DNA of 64,000 nucleotides from Streptomyces lydicus (GTDB lineage Bacteria > Actinomycetota > Actinomycetes > Streptomycetales > Streptomycetaceae): assembly GCF_004125265.1 (NCBI RefSeq), contig NZ_RDTE01000003.1, forward strand, positions 3,472,001-3,536,000, given 5' to 3'. Position 1 is the stretch's first letter; each line of letters opens with the position of its first letter. The notes beneath the pieces are model-generated. The model did not search any database. It was not told where the DNA came from and saw only the letters and a list, made by a program, of their open reading frames with translations. Shown here piece by piece: positions 7,858-16,306 of this stretch. The translations under genes were made by a program, and so were the position numbers.

Positions 7858-9810
7858 GTGAACGACCGTCACCCATCGGGGGCCCAGCTCCCGACCGGAT
7901 CCGCTTCCGACGCCTCGTATGCGCACTATCCCGCTTACGACTCCTACGGGCAGCAGCACTCCCCGTCGGACAACGCCGCATACGGCGACGGCGACCCGCT
8001 CTTCGGCTCGCTTCCCGGCTCGTACGGGACCGGTATGTACGACACCGGCAGCTACGGCACCGGGACGTATGACGCCGGTACCCACGACGCGGGCGCCCAT
8101 GGCATGAGCGCCTACGGCACGGGCACTTTCCACACCGGTGCGTACGACACAGGCGCCTACGACACGGGTGCGTACGCGACAGGCGACGGCTACACCACCG
8201 GCGCCTACGACACCGGCAGCTACGCCTCGGCGCAGTGGGACACCGGCTCTCACGAGACCGGTGCTTACGAGACCGGTGCCTACGACAGTGGCGCCTACCC
8301 CGCCGTCGATCCGCACTCGGCCGCCGCGGGCTACGACCCCTATGCACACACCTCGTACGAGTCCCCGGCGCAGAATCCGGCCGCCTACGCGTCTCCCGAC
8401 TACGACACGTCGGCCACCACGTACGAGAACGCCGCGTACGAAGCCACCGCGTACGGGCACGGCGTGTACGACACCGGGAGTTACCCCACCGGCACCTATG
8501 ACACCGGGAGTTACGCCACCGGCGCGTACGAGACCCCCGGCGGCTTCGAGACCACTGGCGGCTTTGAGACCACCGGCGGTTTCGAAACCACCGGCCGGCA
8601 GGCCACCGCGCTCCAGGACGCCGCCCTTCGGGAGACCTCCCTCCAGGAGACCTCGAGCTACGAGGCCACGGCGATCTGGCCCACCATGGACCGGAACCTG
8701 ATCGCCGGCATCCCGGCCCAGGCCGGCCCGCCCCCGACCGACACCGTCCACTGGGACACCACCGCGTGGGGCGAAGCCGGTCAGGCCGACACCGGTCAGC
8801 TCGATTTCACTCAGCTCGACGTCGGTCAGCTCGATGTGAGCCGGCTCGACACCCAGCAGTTCGCCGCCGACGGCTTCGAGACCGACGTTTTCGAGGCCGG
8901 CCGGCCCGAGAGCGACGGCAGCGCCCCCGGCGGGGCCCCTCGCTCCGGCGGCGCCACCGACACCAGCGATGCCGCTGCCGTGGCGGACGCCATGACGCAG
9001 GCCATGCCGGTCACCCCCGCCGCCCCCACCGCGCGGCGGGTCGCCGGACCGGACGCCGGGAAGGCCGTCCGTGGCCGCGGCCGGAAGCGCCCGGTGAAGC
9101 GGTCGGCGCTGCTGACCGTCGCCGTCCCGTCGGTCGCCGCCATGGGCGTGTGCGCCGTGGCCGCCGCGGCCGTCACCGGATTCACCGGGGACGACAAGAG
9201 CGAGGCGACCGCCCAGGCCGCACCGGACGCGAACGCCGTCAAACCGTCCGCGGCCAACAACAAGCTCGACACCCAGCTCGCCGGACTCAGCGCCAGCGCC
9301 GACGACTTCCGCGACCGGGCCAGCCGCACCCAGGAGCGGATCGACCTCAAGGAGCGCCAGGCGCTGGAGCGCAAGCGCAAGGCGGAGGAGGCGGCCCGCA
9401 AGGAGGCCGCCCGCCCCAAGTTCGTCCTGCCGGTCACCCAGCACGGGCTGAGCGCCACCTTCGGCCAGGCCGGTGTGAACTGGATGTCCGTGCACACCGG
9501 CATCGACTTCCCGGTCAGCTACGGCACCCCGGTCATGTCCGCCACCGACGGCACCATCCGCACCCAGTGGAACTCCGCCTACGGGAACATGGCGATCGTG
9601 ACCGCGCCCGACGGCACCGAGACGTGGTACTGCCATCTGAGCAGCACCAAGATCCGGTCCGGGTCGGTCAAGGCCGGTGAGCAGATTGCCTATTCGGGCA
9701 ACTCCGGCAACTCCACCGGACCGCATCTGCACTTCGAGGTGCGCCCCGGCGGTGGCGCGGCGGTCGACCCGCAGCCGTGGCTGCGCGATCACGGCCTCAA
9801 CCCGAACTGA
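7858..9810 (+). CDS. M23 (LytM-type) peptidoglycan peptidase with YDTG-repeat N-terminus
   Basis: 650 residues. The first ~280 residues are a degenerate repeat of Tyr/Asp/Thr/Gly units (AYDTG, SYATG, YETGAYDSG). A variable linker follows, then a basic stretch and one membrane segment around residue 415 (LLTVAVPSVAAMGVCAVAAA), a coiled coil rich in Glu/Lys/Arg, and a C-terminal LytM domain. That domain has the zinc-ligand motifs HTGIDFP and HLHFEV. The predicted topology is a cytoplasmic repeat tail, a single membrane anchor and an outside peptidase that cleaves peptidoglycan stem peptides or cross-bridges. Start GTG at 7858 gives the N-terminus NDRHPSG; upstream in-frame starts lie in the promoter. 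It is convergent with pcrA. Confidence 0.9.
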   Translation: MNDRHPSGAQLPTGSASDASYAHYPAYDSYGQQHSPSDNAAYGDGDPLFGSLPGSYGTGMYDTGSYGTGTYDAGTHDAGAHGMSAYGTGTFHTGAYDTGAYDTGAYATGDGYTTGAYDTGSYASAQWDTGSHETGAYETGAYDSGAYPAVDPHSAAAGYDPYAHTSYESPAQNPAAYASPDYDTSATTYENAAYEATAYGHGVYDTGSYPTGTYDTGSYATGAYETPGGFETTGGFETTGGFETTGRQATALQDAALRETSLQETSSYEATAIWPTMDRNLIAGIPAQAGPPPTDTVHWDTTAWGEAGQADTGQLDFTQLDVGQLDVSRLDTQQFAADGFETDVFEAGRPESDGSAPGGAPRSGGATDTSDAAAVADAMTQAMPVTPAAPTARRVAGPDAGKAVRGRGRKRPVKRSALLTVAVPSVAAMGVCAVAAAAVTGFTGDDKSEATAQAAPDANAVKPSAANNKLDTQLAGLSASADDFRDRASRTQERIDLKERQALERKRKAEEAARKEAARPKFVLPVTQHGLSATFGQAGVNWMSVHTGIDFPVSYGTPVMSATDGTIRTQWNSAYGNMAIVTAPDGTETWYCHLSSTKIRSGSVKAGEQIAYSGNSGNSTGPHLHFEVRPGGGAAVDPQPWLRDHGLNPN

Positions 9811-9842
9811 AACACGGCCTCCACCGCACGGACGGCCGTTCG

Positions 9843-9953
9843 GTGTGCCGGCGTTCTGCGTGCCGGCGTCCCTTTCCTCGGTTCCGCCGTTCCTCGGTTC
9901 CGCCGTTCCCCGCTTCCGCCGTGCCACGGGTTCCACCGTTCCGCCGTTCCGCC
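9843..9953. repeat. Tandem GTTCC-GCC repeats between convergent genes
   Basis: After the M23 stop there are at least three 16-base units of the form GTTCCTCGGTTCCGCC (9873-9920), then shortened copies of GTTCCGCC up to 9953, preceded by a doublet of GTGCCGGCGT. The array abuts a terminator hairpin. Confidence 0.8.
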
Positions 9954-9976
9954 GGGTGACGATTCCCGTCACCCGG
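9952..9976. terminator. Hairpin terminator between M23 peptidase and pcrA
   Basis: CCGGGTGACG and CGTCACCCGG form a perfect 10-bp stem around a 5-base loop. It lies between two converging genes, so it could serve both. There is no U tract, which is common for Streptomyces terminators. Confidence 0.7.
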
Positions 9977-9991
9977 CCCGCGCGGCTCCCG

Positions 9992-12538
9992 TTACAGCTT
10001 CTCCACCGGCGCATACCGCAGCAGCAGCCGCTTCGGCTTCTCGCCGCCGAAGTCGACCGTCGCCTCGGCGTTGTCGCCGCTGCCCTTGACGCCGACGACC
10101 GTGCCGAGCCCGAAGCTGTCATGGGTGACCCGGTCGCCGATGGTCAGTGAGACGACCTGACGGTCGCCGCCGCGGCGGGTCGCGAAGCCGCTCGGGCCCT
10201 TGGCGCGCGACGACGAGAACGTGGAGCCGAAGCCGCCTCCTGCGCTGCCGCCCGCCGACATGCCGCCCATGGACGCGGACGGCGTCGCCGGACCCGTGCG
10301 CTTCCACTCCACGTGGTCGGCCGGGATCTCCTCCAGGAACCGGGAGGGCGGGTTGTACGAGGGCTGGCCCCAGGCGCTGCGCATCGTCGAGCGGGTGACG
10401 TAGAGCCGCTGGCGGGCACGGGTGATGCCGACATAGGCCAGCCGGCGCTCCTCCTCCAGCTCCTTGGTCTGGCCCAGCGAGCGCATATGCGGGAAGACGC
10501 CGTCCTCCAGGCCGGTCAGGAAGACGGTCGGGAACTCCAGGCCCTTGGCGGTGTGCAGCGTCATCAGCGTGATCACGCCGCTGCCCTCCTCGTCCTCGTC
10601 CGGGATCTGGTCGGAGTCGGCGACCAGCGCGACCTGTTCCAGGAAGTCGGAGAGCGTGCCGGGACCCGGGGCGGCAGCCCCCTCTGCCGCAGCCTCACCG
10701 CGGTCCTGCTCGAACTCCAGGGCCACGGCGGCGAGTTCCTGGAGGTTTTCGATCCGGGTCTCGTCCTGGGGGTCGGTGGAGGCCTGGAGTTCGGCGAGGT
10801 AGCCCGTGCGCTCCAGGACCGCTTCCAGGATCGTGGCGGGGCCGGCGCCGGACTCGACGATGGTGCGCAGCTCCTCCATGAGGACGTTGAAGCGCTTGAC
10901 GGCGTTGGCGGAGCGGGCCGCCATGCCGTACGCCTCGTCGACCCGGCGGAGCGCCTGCGGGAAGGTGATCTTCTCGCGCAGCGACAGGGCGTCGATCATC
11001 GCCTCGGCGCGGTCGCCGATGCCGCGCTTGGGGACGTTCAGGATGCGGCGGAGCGGGACGGTGTCCTCGGGGTTGCTGAGCACCCGCAGATAGGCGAGGA
11101 CATCGCGGACCTCCTTGCGCTCGTAGAAGCGCACCCCGCCGACGACCTTGTAGGGCAGTCCGACCCGGATGAAGATCTCTTCGAAGACCCGGGACTGGGC
11201 GTTGGTGCGGTAGAAGACCGCGACCTCGCCGGCCTTGGCGTCACCGGCGTCGGTCAGCCGGTCGATCTCATCGGCGACGAACTGCGCCTCGTCGTGCTCG
11301 GTGTCGGCGACATAGCCGGTGATCTTGGGGCCGGCGCCGGCGTCGGTCCAGAGGTTCTTGGGGCGGCGGTTCTCGTTGCGCTCGATGACGGCGTTGGCAG
11401 CGGAGAGGATCGTCTGCGAGGAGCGGTAGTTCTGCTCCAGCAGGATCGTGGTCGCGTCCGGGTAGTCCTCCTCGAACTGGAGGATGTTGCGGATCGTGGC
11501 ACCGCGGAAGGCGTAGATCGACTGGTCGGCGTCGCCGACGACACACAGCTCGGCGGCGGTCTCGGCGGGGCCGACCAGCTCGCGGACGAGGGTGTACTGG
11601 GCGTGGTTGGTGTCCTGGTACTCGTCGACGAGGACATGGCGGAAGCGGCGGCGGTAGTGCTCGGCGACATCCGGGAAGGCCTGGAGCAGATTGACCGTGG
11701 TCATGATGATGTCGTCGAAGTCCAGGGCGTTGGCCTCGCGCAGCCGCGCCTGGTACATCGCATACGCCTCGGCGAGGGTCTTCTCGAACCCTCCCCCAGA
11801 CTCCGTCTGGGAGGTGCCCCCAGCAGCCGTGCCCGCGAAGGTCTCCTCGTCGATGAGCTCGTTCTTGAGGTTGGAGATCTTCGCGCTGAAGGACTTGGGC
11901 GGGAAGCGCTTGGGGTCCAGGTCCAGATCGCGGCAGACCAGGGCCATCAGGCGCTTGGAGTCGGCGGCGTCGTAGATGGAGAAGGAGGAGGTGAAGCCCA
12001 GCTTCTTGGACTCGCGGCGCAGGATGCGGACGCAGGCGCTGTGGAAGGTGGAGACCCACATGGCGTTGGCGCGCGGGCCGACCAGCTCCTCGACGCGCTC
12101 CTTCATCTCGCCGGCGGCCTTGTTCGTGAACGTGATCGCGAGGATCTGGCCGGGGTGGACATGGCGCTCGGCGAGCAGATGGGCGATGCGGTGGGTGAGC
12201 ACCCGGGTCTTGCCGGAGCCGGCGCCGGCGACGATCAGCAGCGGGCCGCCGGTGTGCACCACGGCCGCCTTCTGCTCGTCGTTGAGCCCTTCCAGCAGCG
12301 TCGCCGGGTCGAGGACGGGACGGGCGGCGCCGTCGCGGTAGTACGCTCCCCCACTCTCGGCTCCGCTCGTGCGGGGGGACCCCCACCCGGGCGCGGGCGC
12401 GTCGAACCTCCCGCCGAAGAGGTCGGCGGGGATCTCCTCGGGGGCCGGGCCGTGCTCGTCCTCGGGGGGCGGGGGATGCTCCTCCTCGCCCTTGGGGCCG
12501 AGGTCCGCCAGGAAGCTGTCGTCAAAGAGGCTGCTCAT
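9992..12538 (-). CDS. pcrA: ATP-dependent DNA helicase PcrA/UvrD (UvrD1-type)
   Basis: 848 residues, superfamily 1A 3'-5' helicase used in nucleotide excision repair and clearing recombination or transcription intermediates. All helicase motifs are visible: I (GAGSGKTRVL), Ia (ITFTNKAAGEM), II (VDEYQDTNHAQ), III (GDADQSIYAFRGA), IV (LEQNYRS), V (LHTAKGLEFP) and VI (VGITRARQRLY). A C-terminal Tudor-like tail follows, as in PcrA. The N-terminus carries a ~90-residue acidic and Gly-rich extension. Two stretches, one in that extension (residues about 51-64) and one at about 239-250, are encoded by palindromic Streptomyces repeats inserted in frame. A DNA-damage-type promoter sits 10 bp upstream of the ATG, suggesting a near-leaderless, damage-inducible mRNA. 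Confidence 0.96.
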   Translation of the reverse strand: MSSLFDDSFLADLGPKGEEEHPPPPEDEHGPAPEEIPADLFGGRFDAPAPGWGSPRTSGAESGGAYYRDGAARPVLDPATLLEGLNDEQKAAVVHTGGPLLIVAGAGSGKTRVLTHRIAHLLAERHVHPGQILAITFTNKAAGEMKERVEELVGPRANAMWVSTFHSACVRILRRESKKLGFTSSFSIYDAADSKRLMALVCRDLDLDPKRFPPKSFSAKISNLKNELIDEETFAGTAAGGTSQTESGGGFEKTLAEAYAMYQARLREANALDFDDIIMTTVNLLQAFPDVAEHYRRRFRHVLVDEYQDTNHAQYTLVRELVGPAETAAELCVVGDADQSIYAFRGATIRNILQFEEDYPDATTILLEQNYRSSQTILSAANAVIERNENRRPKNLWTDAGAGPKITGYVADTEHDEAQFVADEIDRLTDAGDAKAGEVAVFYRTNAQSRVFEEIFIRVGLPYKVVGGVRFYERKEVRDVLAYLRVLSNPEDTVPLRRILNVPKRGIGDRAEAMIDALSLREKITFPQALRRVDEAYGMAARSANAVKRFNVLMEELRTIVESGAGPATILEAVLERTGYLAELQASTDPQDETRIENLQELAAVALEFEQDRGEAAAEGAAAPGPGTLSDFLEQVALVADSDQIPDEDEEGSGVITLMTLHTAKGLEFPTVFLTGLEDGVFPHMRSLGQTKELEEERRLAYVGITRARQRLYVTRSTMRSAWGQPSYNPPSRFLEEIPADHVEWKRTGPATPSASMGGMSAGGSAGGGFGSTFSSSRAKGPSGFATRRGGDRQVVSLTIGDRVTHDSFGLGTVVGVKGSGDNAEATVDFGGEKPKRLLLRYAPVEKL
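11788..11824. repeat. Palindromic repeat inserted in frame in pcrA
   Basis: Core CCCAGAC-TCC-GTCTGGG is a perfect 7-bp palindrome flanked by CTCC/GGAGG and runs of C. It looks like the small intergenic palindromes dispersed in Streptomyces genomes. Here it encodes roughly GGTSQTESGGG in the helicase, between motifs Ia and II. Confidence 0.7.
12346..12387. repeat. Second palindromic repeat, in the pcrA 5' coding region
   Basis: On the coding strand the segment begins GTGGGGGTCCCCCC and ends GAGAGTGGGGGAG, matching by recollection a repeat family dispersed in streptomycetes. It is in frame and encodes about 14 residues including SPRTSGAESGG in the N-terminal extension of PcrA. Confidence 0.65.
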
Positions 12539-12547
12539 CGCCCACCG

Positions 12548-12570
12548 AGTCTAGGCGGCCGCACTGACAG
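12548..12570 (-). promoter_or_regulatory. RecA-NDp/PafBC-type promoter of pcrA
   Basis: On the minus strand CTGTCAGTG is followed by 8 bases and TAGACT, matching tTGTCRgtg-N8-TAnnnT at every invariant position. The -10 ends 10 bases before the pcrA ATG, predicting a leaderless or nearly leaderless transcript. pcrA/uvrD homologues are DNA-repair genes, as expected for this regulon. Confidence 0.75.
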
Positions 12571-12849
12571 TCCGCGGCCCAGTAGCCGATTGCGGCCCGC
12601 TTTCGCCGCGGGCCGTGGCAGCGCAGCAGGTCAGGCGTCCGGGGCCGGAACGAACCGGTCGGCGGCTCGTCTACCCGAATCCGACATCTGTCACGACAAC
12701 TCCCGCATCGCGTTCAGGTCACAAAAAGGTTTCGGGCATATCGAACATCAGCCTTCACAGGAGCCACACGAGTTGGCTAACGTCCTCGCTCAGGCAGCCC
12801 GTCTCCCCGTGGACGACAGCGTCCGCACGGGCCGCCCACGCCGAGTCCG

Positions 12850-13015
12850 GCCCTGCCCTCGGGCACCCGGAGCCGGGGACCCACCAGCACCACCGGGGTG
12901 AATCGATCCGGACAGCCGCCGACGGCGGACATCCGGACCGTAGGGCAAGCCTTCCGTCAGCGACACCGCCCGAACCCGACAGCTAACCCGGTAGGCGGTC
13001 CACGGAAGGAGTCGC
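12850..13015 (+). promoter_or_regulatory. c-di-AMP riboswitch (ydaO/yuaA type)
   Basis: The leader of the NlpC/P60 gene contains the conserved blocks of the ydaO riboswitch in order: a 5' stem with GGGGACCCACCA, GGGGTGAATCG, a variable hairpin (GCCGCCGACGGCGG), then CCGAACCCGACAGCTAACCC and GGTAGGCGG just before the ribosome binding site. In actinobacteria this RNA senses c-di-AMP and switches off resuscitation-promoting factor and NlpC/P60 hydrolase genes when the second messenger is high. Boundaries are approximate. Confidence 0.88.
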
Positions 13016-13020
13016 CGGCC

Positions 13021-14163
13021 TTGGCGTCGCATCGCAAGCCGCGCACCAGCATTCTCACCTCGCCCGGAGGACGGCGTACGGCGGTCGGGCTCACCACCGC
13101 CGCCCTCGCCTCGGCCACGCTGCTCTCGCAGTCCGCCGACGCGGCCCCCCGGGCGCCCAAGCCCACCGTCGAAGAGGTCAAGCAGAAGGTCGACGGCCTC
13201 TACCACCAGGCCGAGGTGGCCACCCAGAAGTACAACGCCGCCAAGGAGCACACCGACGACCAGCGTCACCGTGTCGACGGACTGCTCGACGCCGCCGCCA
13301 AGCGGGCCGAGAAGATGAACGACGCCCGGCGCCGGCTGGGCACCTTCGCCTCGGCGCAGTACCGCACCGGCGGCATGAACCCGACGGCGCAGCTGATGCT
13401 CGCCAAGGACCCGCAGCAGTTCTTCGACCGCAGCCACCTCATGGAGCGGCTGACCGGCCGGCAGAAGGAGGCCGTCTCCGAATACCAGGAGCAGCAGGCC
13501 GCGGCCGCCCGGCAGCGGGCGGAGGCGACCCGCGACCTGGAGCGGCTGCAGACGTCGCAGGCCTCGCTCAAGGAGTCCAAGCAGGCCGTTCAGCAGAAGC
13601 TGGCCGAGGCCCGGCAGCTGCTGTCCGAGCTCACCGCCCAGGAGAAGGCACGGCTGGCGGAGCTGGAGCGCCAGAAGGAGGAGGCGGCCAAGCGCAAGGC
13701 CCAGGAGGAGGCCCGTAAGCAGCAGGAGCGTCAGCAGCACGACGGGGGCGGCACGTCCGGCGGTCAGGCCGGTGGCGGCGCCGACAACGGCGGCTCGACC
13801 GGAGGTTCGTCCTCCGCCCAGGCCGAGAAGGCGCTCGCCTTCGCCCGCTCCCAGGTGGGCAAGCCGTATGTGTGGGGCGCGACCGGCCCCAGCTCGTACG
13901 ACTGCTCGGGGCTGACCCAGGCGGCGTGGAAGGCGGCCGGCGTCAAGCTGCCGCGGACCACGTGGGACCAGGTCAAGACCGGCCAGCGGATCGCCACCAA
14001 GGACCTCAAGCCCGGTGACCTGGTCTTCTTCTTTGACGACATCAGCCATGTGGGCATGTACATAGGCGGCGGCAAGATGATCCACGCCCCGCACCCGGGC
14101 GCCAGCGTCCGGGAGGAGTCGATCTACTACATGCCGATCTACGGGAGCGTCCGCCCGGGCTGA
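13021..14163 (+). CDS. Secreted NlpC/P60 peptidoglycan endopeptidase (riboswitch-controlled)
   Basis: 380 residues from a TTG start (ASHRKPR...), chosen because GGAAGGAG lies 9 bases upstream and the paralogue at 15107 begins the same way. A signal peptide (VGLTTAALASATLLSQSADAA) is followed by a long coiled coil of about 190 residues, a Gly/Ser linker, and an NlpC/P60 domain with the catalytic cysteine in YDCSGLTQAAW and the histidine in DISHVGMYIG. The enzyme cleaves within peptidoglycan stem peptides outside the cell; the coiled coil resembles those of RipA- or PcsB-type hydrolases. Expression is predicted to fall at high c-di-AMP through the upstream riboswitch. It is one of two paralogues in this window. 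Confidence 0.93.
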   Translation: MASHRKPRTSILTSPGGRRTAVGLTTAALASATLLSQSADAAPRAPKPTVEEVKQKVDGLYHQAEVATQKYNAAKEHTDDQRHRVDGLLDAAAKRAEKMNDARRRLGTFASAQYRTGGMNPTAQLMLAKDPQQFFDRSHLMERLTGRQKEAVSEYQEQQAAAARQRAEATRDLERLQTSQASLKESKQAVQQKLAEARQLLSELTAQEKARLAELERQKEEAAKRKAQEEARKQQERQQHDGGGTSGGQAGGGADNGGSTGGSSSAQAEKALAFARSQVGKPYVWGATGPSSYDCSGLTQAAWKAAGVKLPRTTWDQVKTGQRIATKDLKPGDLVFFFDDISHVGMYIGGGKMIHAPHPGASVREESIYYMPIYGSVRPG

Positions 14164-14269
14164 GGCCCGGCCCCCGCTCCCCCTTCAGGCCACCCCCCAC
14201 GGCCACCCCCCACACGCCACCGCGCGGCCGTCGCCTCCGGATGAGGAGTGCGATGACCGCGCGGTGTGC

Positions 14270-14400
14270 CGTTCGGGGAGCTTGTGCGTCGGCCCGGAGC
14301 CTTGTTTCCGGGGCGCCCGGAGCCCTCTTTAGGGGGCGCCCCGGAGCCCTTTTCCGGGGCGTCCGCCGCTCCGGCCCGCGCCCCGGGCCCCGCTCCCGGA
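14270..14400. repeat. GC-rich direct and inverted repeats between convergent genes
   Basis: Three imperfect copies of GGGGCGCC-CGGAGCCCTTTT lie in this 250-bp gap. GGGGCGCCC and GGGCGCCCC can also pair to form a hairpin, so the block probably acts as the transcription terminator for both flanking genes. Confidence 0.6.
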
Positions 14401-14416
14401 GCGTCCGCCGTTGCGC

Positions 14417-14770
14417 TCAGGTCCAGAGCACGGCGATGAAGATGTTGGCCACCGTCAGCGCACCGACCGTGCCGAAGAGCGGCGGGGCGATCTTCTCGTC
14501 GTCCCGCTTGACGTAGACCAGCGCCAGGATGACCACCAGGACGGCCATCTTGATGCCGAGCTTGATGGTGTTGAGGCTGTGGCCCTCGGCCTGGTTGAGG
14601 CCGACCAGCACGATGCCGGTGACCAGCATCGTCAGCGCACCGTGCAGCATCGCCGGCACAAAGCGGGCGGTGCCCGCGCCCATCGCCTTCATCTGGGTCA
14701 GGAAGCCGCCCAGCAGGGAGGCGATGCCGATGATGTGCAGGCCGACGAAGAGATTGATTACTACGTCCAT
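14417..14770 (-). CDS. Small four-helix integral membrane protein
   Basis: 117 residues with four predicted membrane helices: VVINLFVGLHIIGIASLLGG, a second around MLHGALTMLVTGIVLVGL, a third LGIKMAVLVVILALVYV, and a C-terminal one ending IFIAVLWT. Conserved polar residues (His in the first helix, GLNQAEGH between helices 2 and 3) recall small haem- or copper-associated membrane proteins, but no metal site is certain. Start ATG at 14770 precedes MDVVINLF. It stands between the two NlpC/P60 genes on the opposite strand. Function unknown. Confidence 0.78.
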   Translation of the reverse strand: MDVVINLFVGLHIIGIASLLGGFLTQMKAMGAGTARFVPAMLHGALTMLVTGIVLVGLNQAEGHSLNTIKLGIKMAVLVVILALVYVKRDDEKIAPPLFGTVGALTVANIFIAVLWT

Positions 14771-15036
14771 AGTGCTGGATCGTAGCCGTCGCATAGCACG
14801 GCTCTTCAGGCAGGGCGGCCACATTCGCCGCTTCGGTCAGGCCGGGCCCGCTCCCGGCCGTGCGGCCATGGCGCCACGGTCACCCGCGCACCGGCACCGG
14901 TCGAAAGCGAACAATCCCGGGCAAGCGGACTCATCACCGCAGCACCCCGGCTTAGCGTCCTCCTCCAGGCGGTCGACTCCCCGCCCTCGCCGGCCTCCCA
15001 CCGGCGTCCTGTCGGCCGCCCCGCCGTGAGGTGCGA

Positions 15037-15066
15037 CGGCGGTCCGTTCCCTCGTACGGACCGCCG
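15037..15066 (+). other. Leader hairpin upstream of the second NlpC/P60 gene
   Basis: CGGCGGTCCG and CGGACCGCCG form a perfect 10-bp stem with a 10-base loop, ending about 40 bases before the GTG start. It may control translation or transcription of the gene. It does not resemble the ydaO riboswitch of the paralogue. Confidence 0.55.
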
Positions 15067-15106
15067 CCGGGCCCACGGGTTCCAAGGGAAGGAAGTGACG
15101 GCCACC

Positions 15107-16306
15107 GTGGCCTCGCACCGCAAGCCGCGGCAGCATCCGCTCGCCGCGCTCACCGGCGGCGCACGCAGCGCACGCACCGCCCGCACGGCCGCCACCCTGG
15201 CACTGGCCGGCGCCGCCACCGCCACGGGCTTCGCCCCGGCGGCGGAAGGTGCCCCCGTCGCCGCCGTTGCCGAGAAGGCCGGCCAGGCCGCGCACCGGCT
15301 CACCCCCGACCGGGTCAAGGACCGGGTCAACGCGCTGTACCAGGAGGCAGAGGTGGCCACGCAGAGCTACAACGGCGCGAAGGAGGCCGCCGGCGCCGCA
15401 CGCCAGGAGCTGAGCAGGCTCCAGGACGAGGCCGCCCGCAGAACCGCGGAACTGAACGCCGCACGCGGCGAGCTGGGCACCGTGGCCGCGAGCCAGTACC
15501 GCTCCGGCGGCGTCGACCCGACCGTACGGCTGCTGCTGTCCGCGGACCCGCAGCGCTATCTGGACGGCGCCGCGGTCCTGGAGCGGGCGGGCAGCCACCA
15601 GGCGACCGCGGTGGCCGGTTACGCGCGCCGGCTCGGCAGCGTACGGCAGATCCAGCGGCGGGCCGAGGACACCGCGCAACGGCTGGCGGACACCGAGGCG
15701 GCGCTGAAGAAGCACCGGGTCACGGTCGTCCACAAGCTGGGCGCCGCCGAGCAGTTGCTGAACCGGCTCACGGCCGAGCAACGGCAGCGGATGGCGGGTC
15801 GCGGCGGCGCACACGGCGGCGCCGGACAGGGACGGGCGGAGCACGGGACAGGGCATGGGGCGGGGCGCGGGGACGGTCTGCCCGGCAAGCTTCCCGCCGG
15901 CCAGGGCGCCGCCGCGGCGGCCGCGGCCGTGGCGCAGGCTGCGGCGCAGGCCCCCGACCCCCGGGCCGCGCGGGCCGTGGCCTATGCCTACGCCGCCCTC
16001 GGCAAGCCGTACGTCTGGGGTGCGACGGGCCCCTCCGGCTTCGACTGCTCGGGGCTGACCCAGGCCGCCTGGAGGTCGGGCGGGGTGTCGCTGCCCCGTA
16101 CGACCTACACCCAGATCAGCTCCGGGCCGCGCATCGACCGGTCCCGACTCGCCCCCGGTGACCTGGTGTTCTTCTACTCCGGCATCAGCCATGTGGGGCT
16201 CTACATCGGGGACGGCAAGATGATCCACGCGCCGCATCCGGGAGCGCCGGTGCGGATCGCGCCGATCGACCAGATGCCGTTCGCGGCGGCGACCCGGCCG
16301 GCGTAG
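15107..16306 (+). CDS. Secreted NlpC/P60 peptidoglycan endopeptidase, second paralogue
   Basis: 399 residues from a GTG start (ASHRKPRQH); another in-frame GTG 12 bases upstream is possible and sits closer to GGAAGGAA. Signal peptide (TAATLALAGAATATGFAPAA) then coiled coil, then a Gly/His-rich linker (RGGAHGGAGQGRAEHGTG), then an NlpC/P60 domain with the cysteine in FDCSGLTQAAW and the histidine in GISHVGLYIG. The domain order is the same as in the paralogue at 13021, so the two arose by duplication, with a membrane-protein gene between them. Unlike its paralogue it lacks a recognisable c-di-AMP riboswitch. Confidence 0.92.
   Translation: MASHRKPRQHPLAALTGGARSARTARTAATLALAGAATATGFAPAAEGAPVAAVAEKAGQAAHRLTPDRVKDRVNALYQEAEVATQSYNGAKEAAGAARQELSRLQDEAARRTAELNAARGELGTVAASQYRSGGVDPTVRLLLSADPQRYLDGAAVLERAGSHQATAVAGYARRLGSVRQIQRRAEDTAQRLADTEAALKKHRVTVVHKLGAAEQLLNRLTAEQRQRMAGRGGAHGGAGQGRAEHGTGHGAGRGDGLPGKLPAGQGAAAAAAAVAQAAAQAPDPRAARAVAYAYAALGKPYVWGATGPSGFDCSGLTQAAWRSGGVSLPRTTYTQISSGPRIDRSRLAPGDLVFFYSGISHVGLYIGDGKMIHAPHPGAPVRIAPIDQMPFAAATRPA

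Noticed and set aside
10313..12901. 862-codon open frame antiparallel to pcrA
   Set aside because: A mirror of pcrA codon bias (Gly/Asp/Leu-rich); no start signal and the opposite frame is an unmistakable helicase.
15001..15100. A second ydaO riboswitch before the second NlpC/P60 gene
   Set aside because: The conserved blocks GACAGCTAACC and GGGGTGAATC are absent; only a simple hairpin is present.
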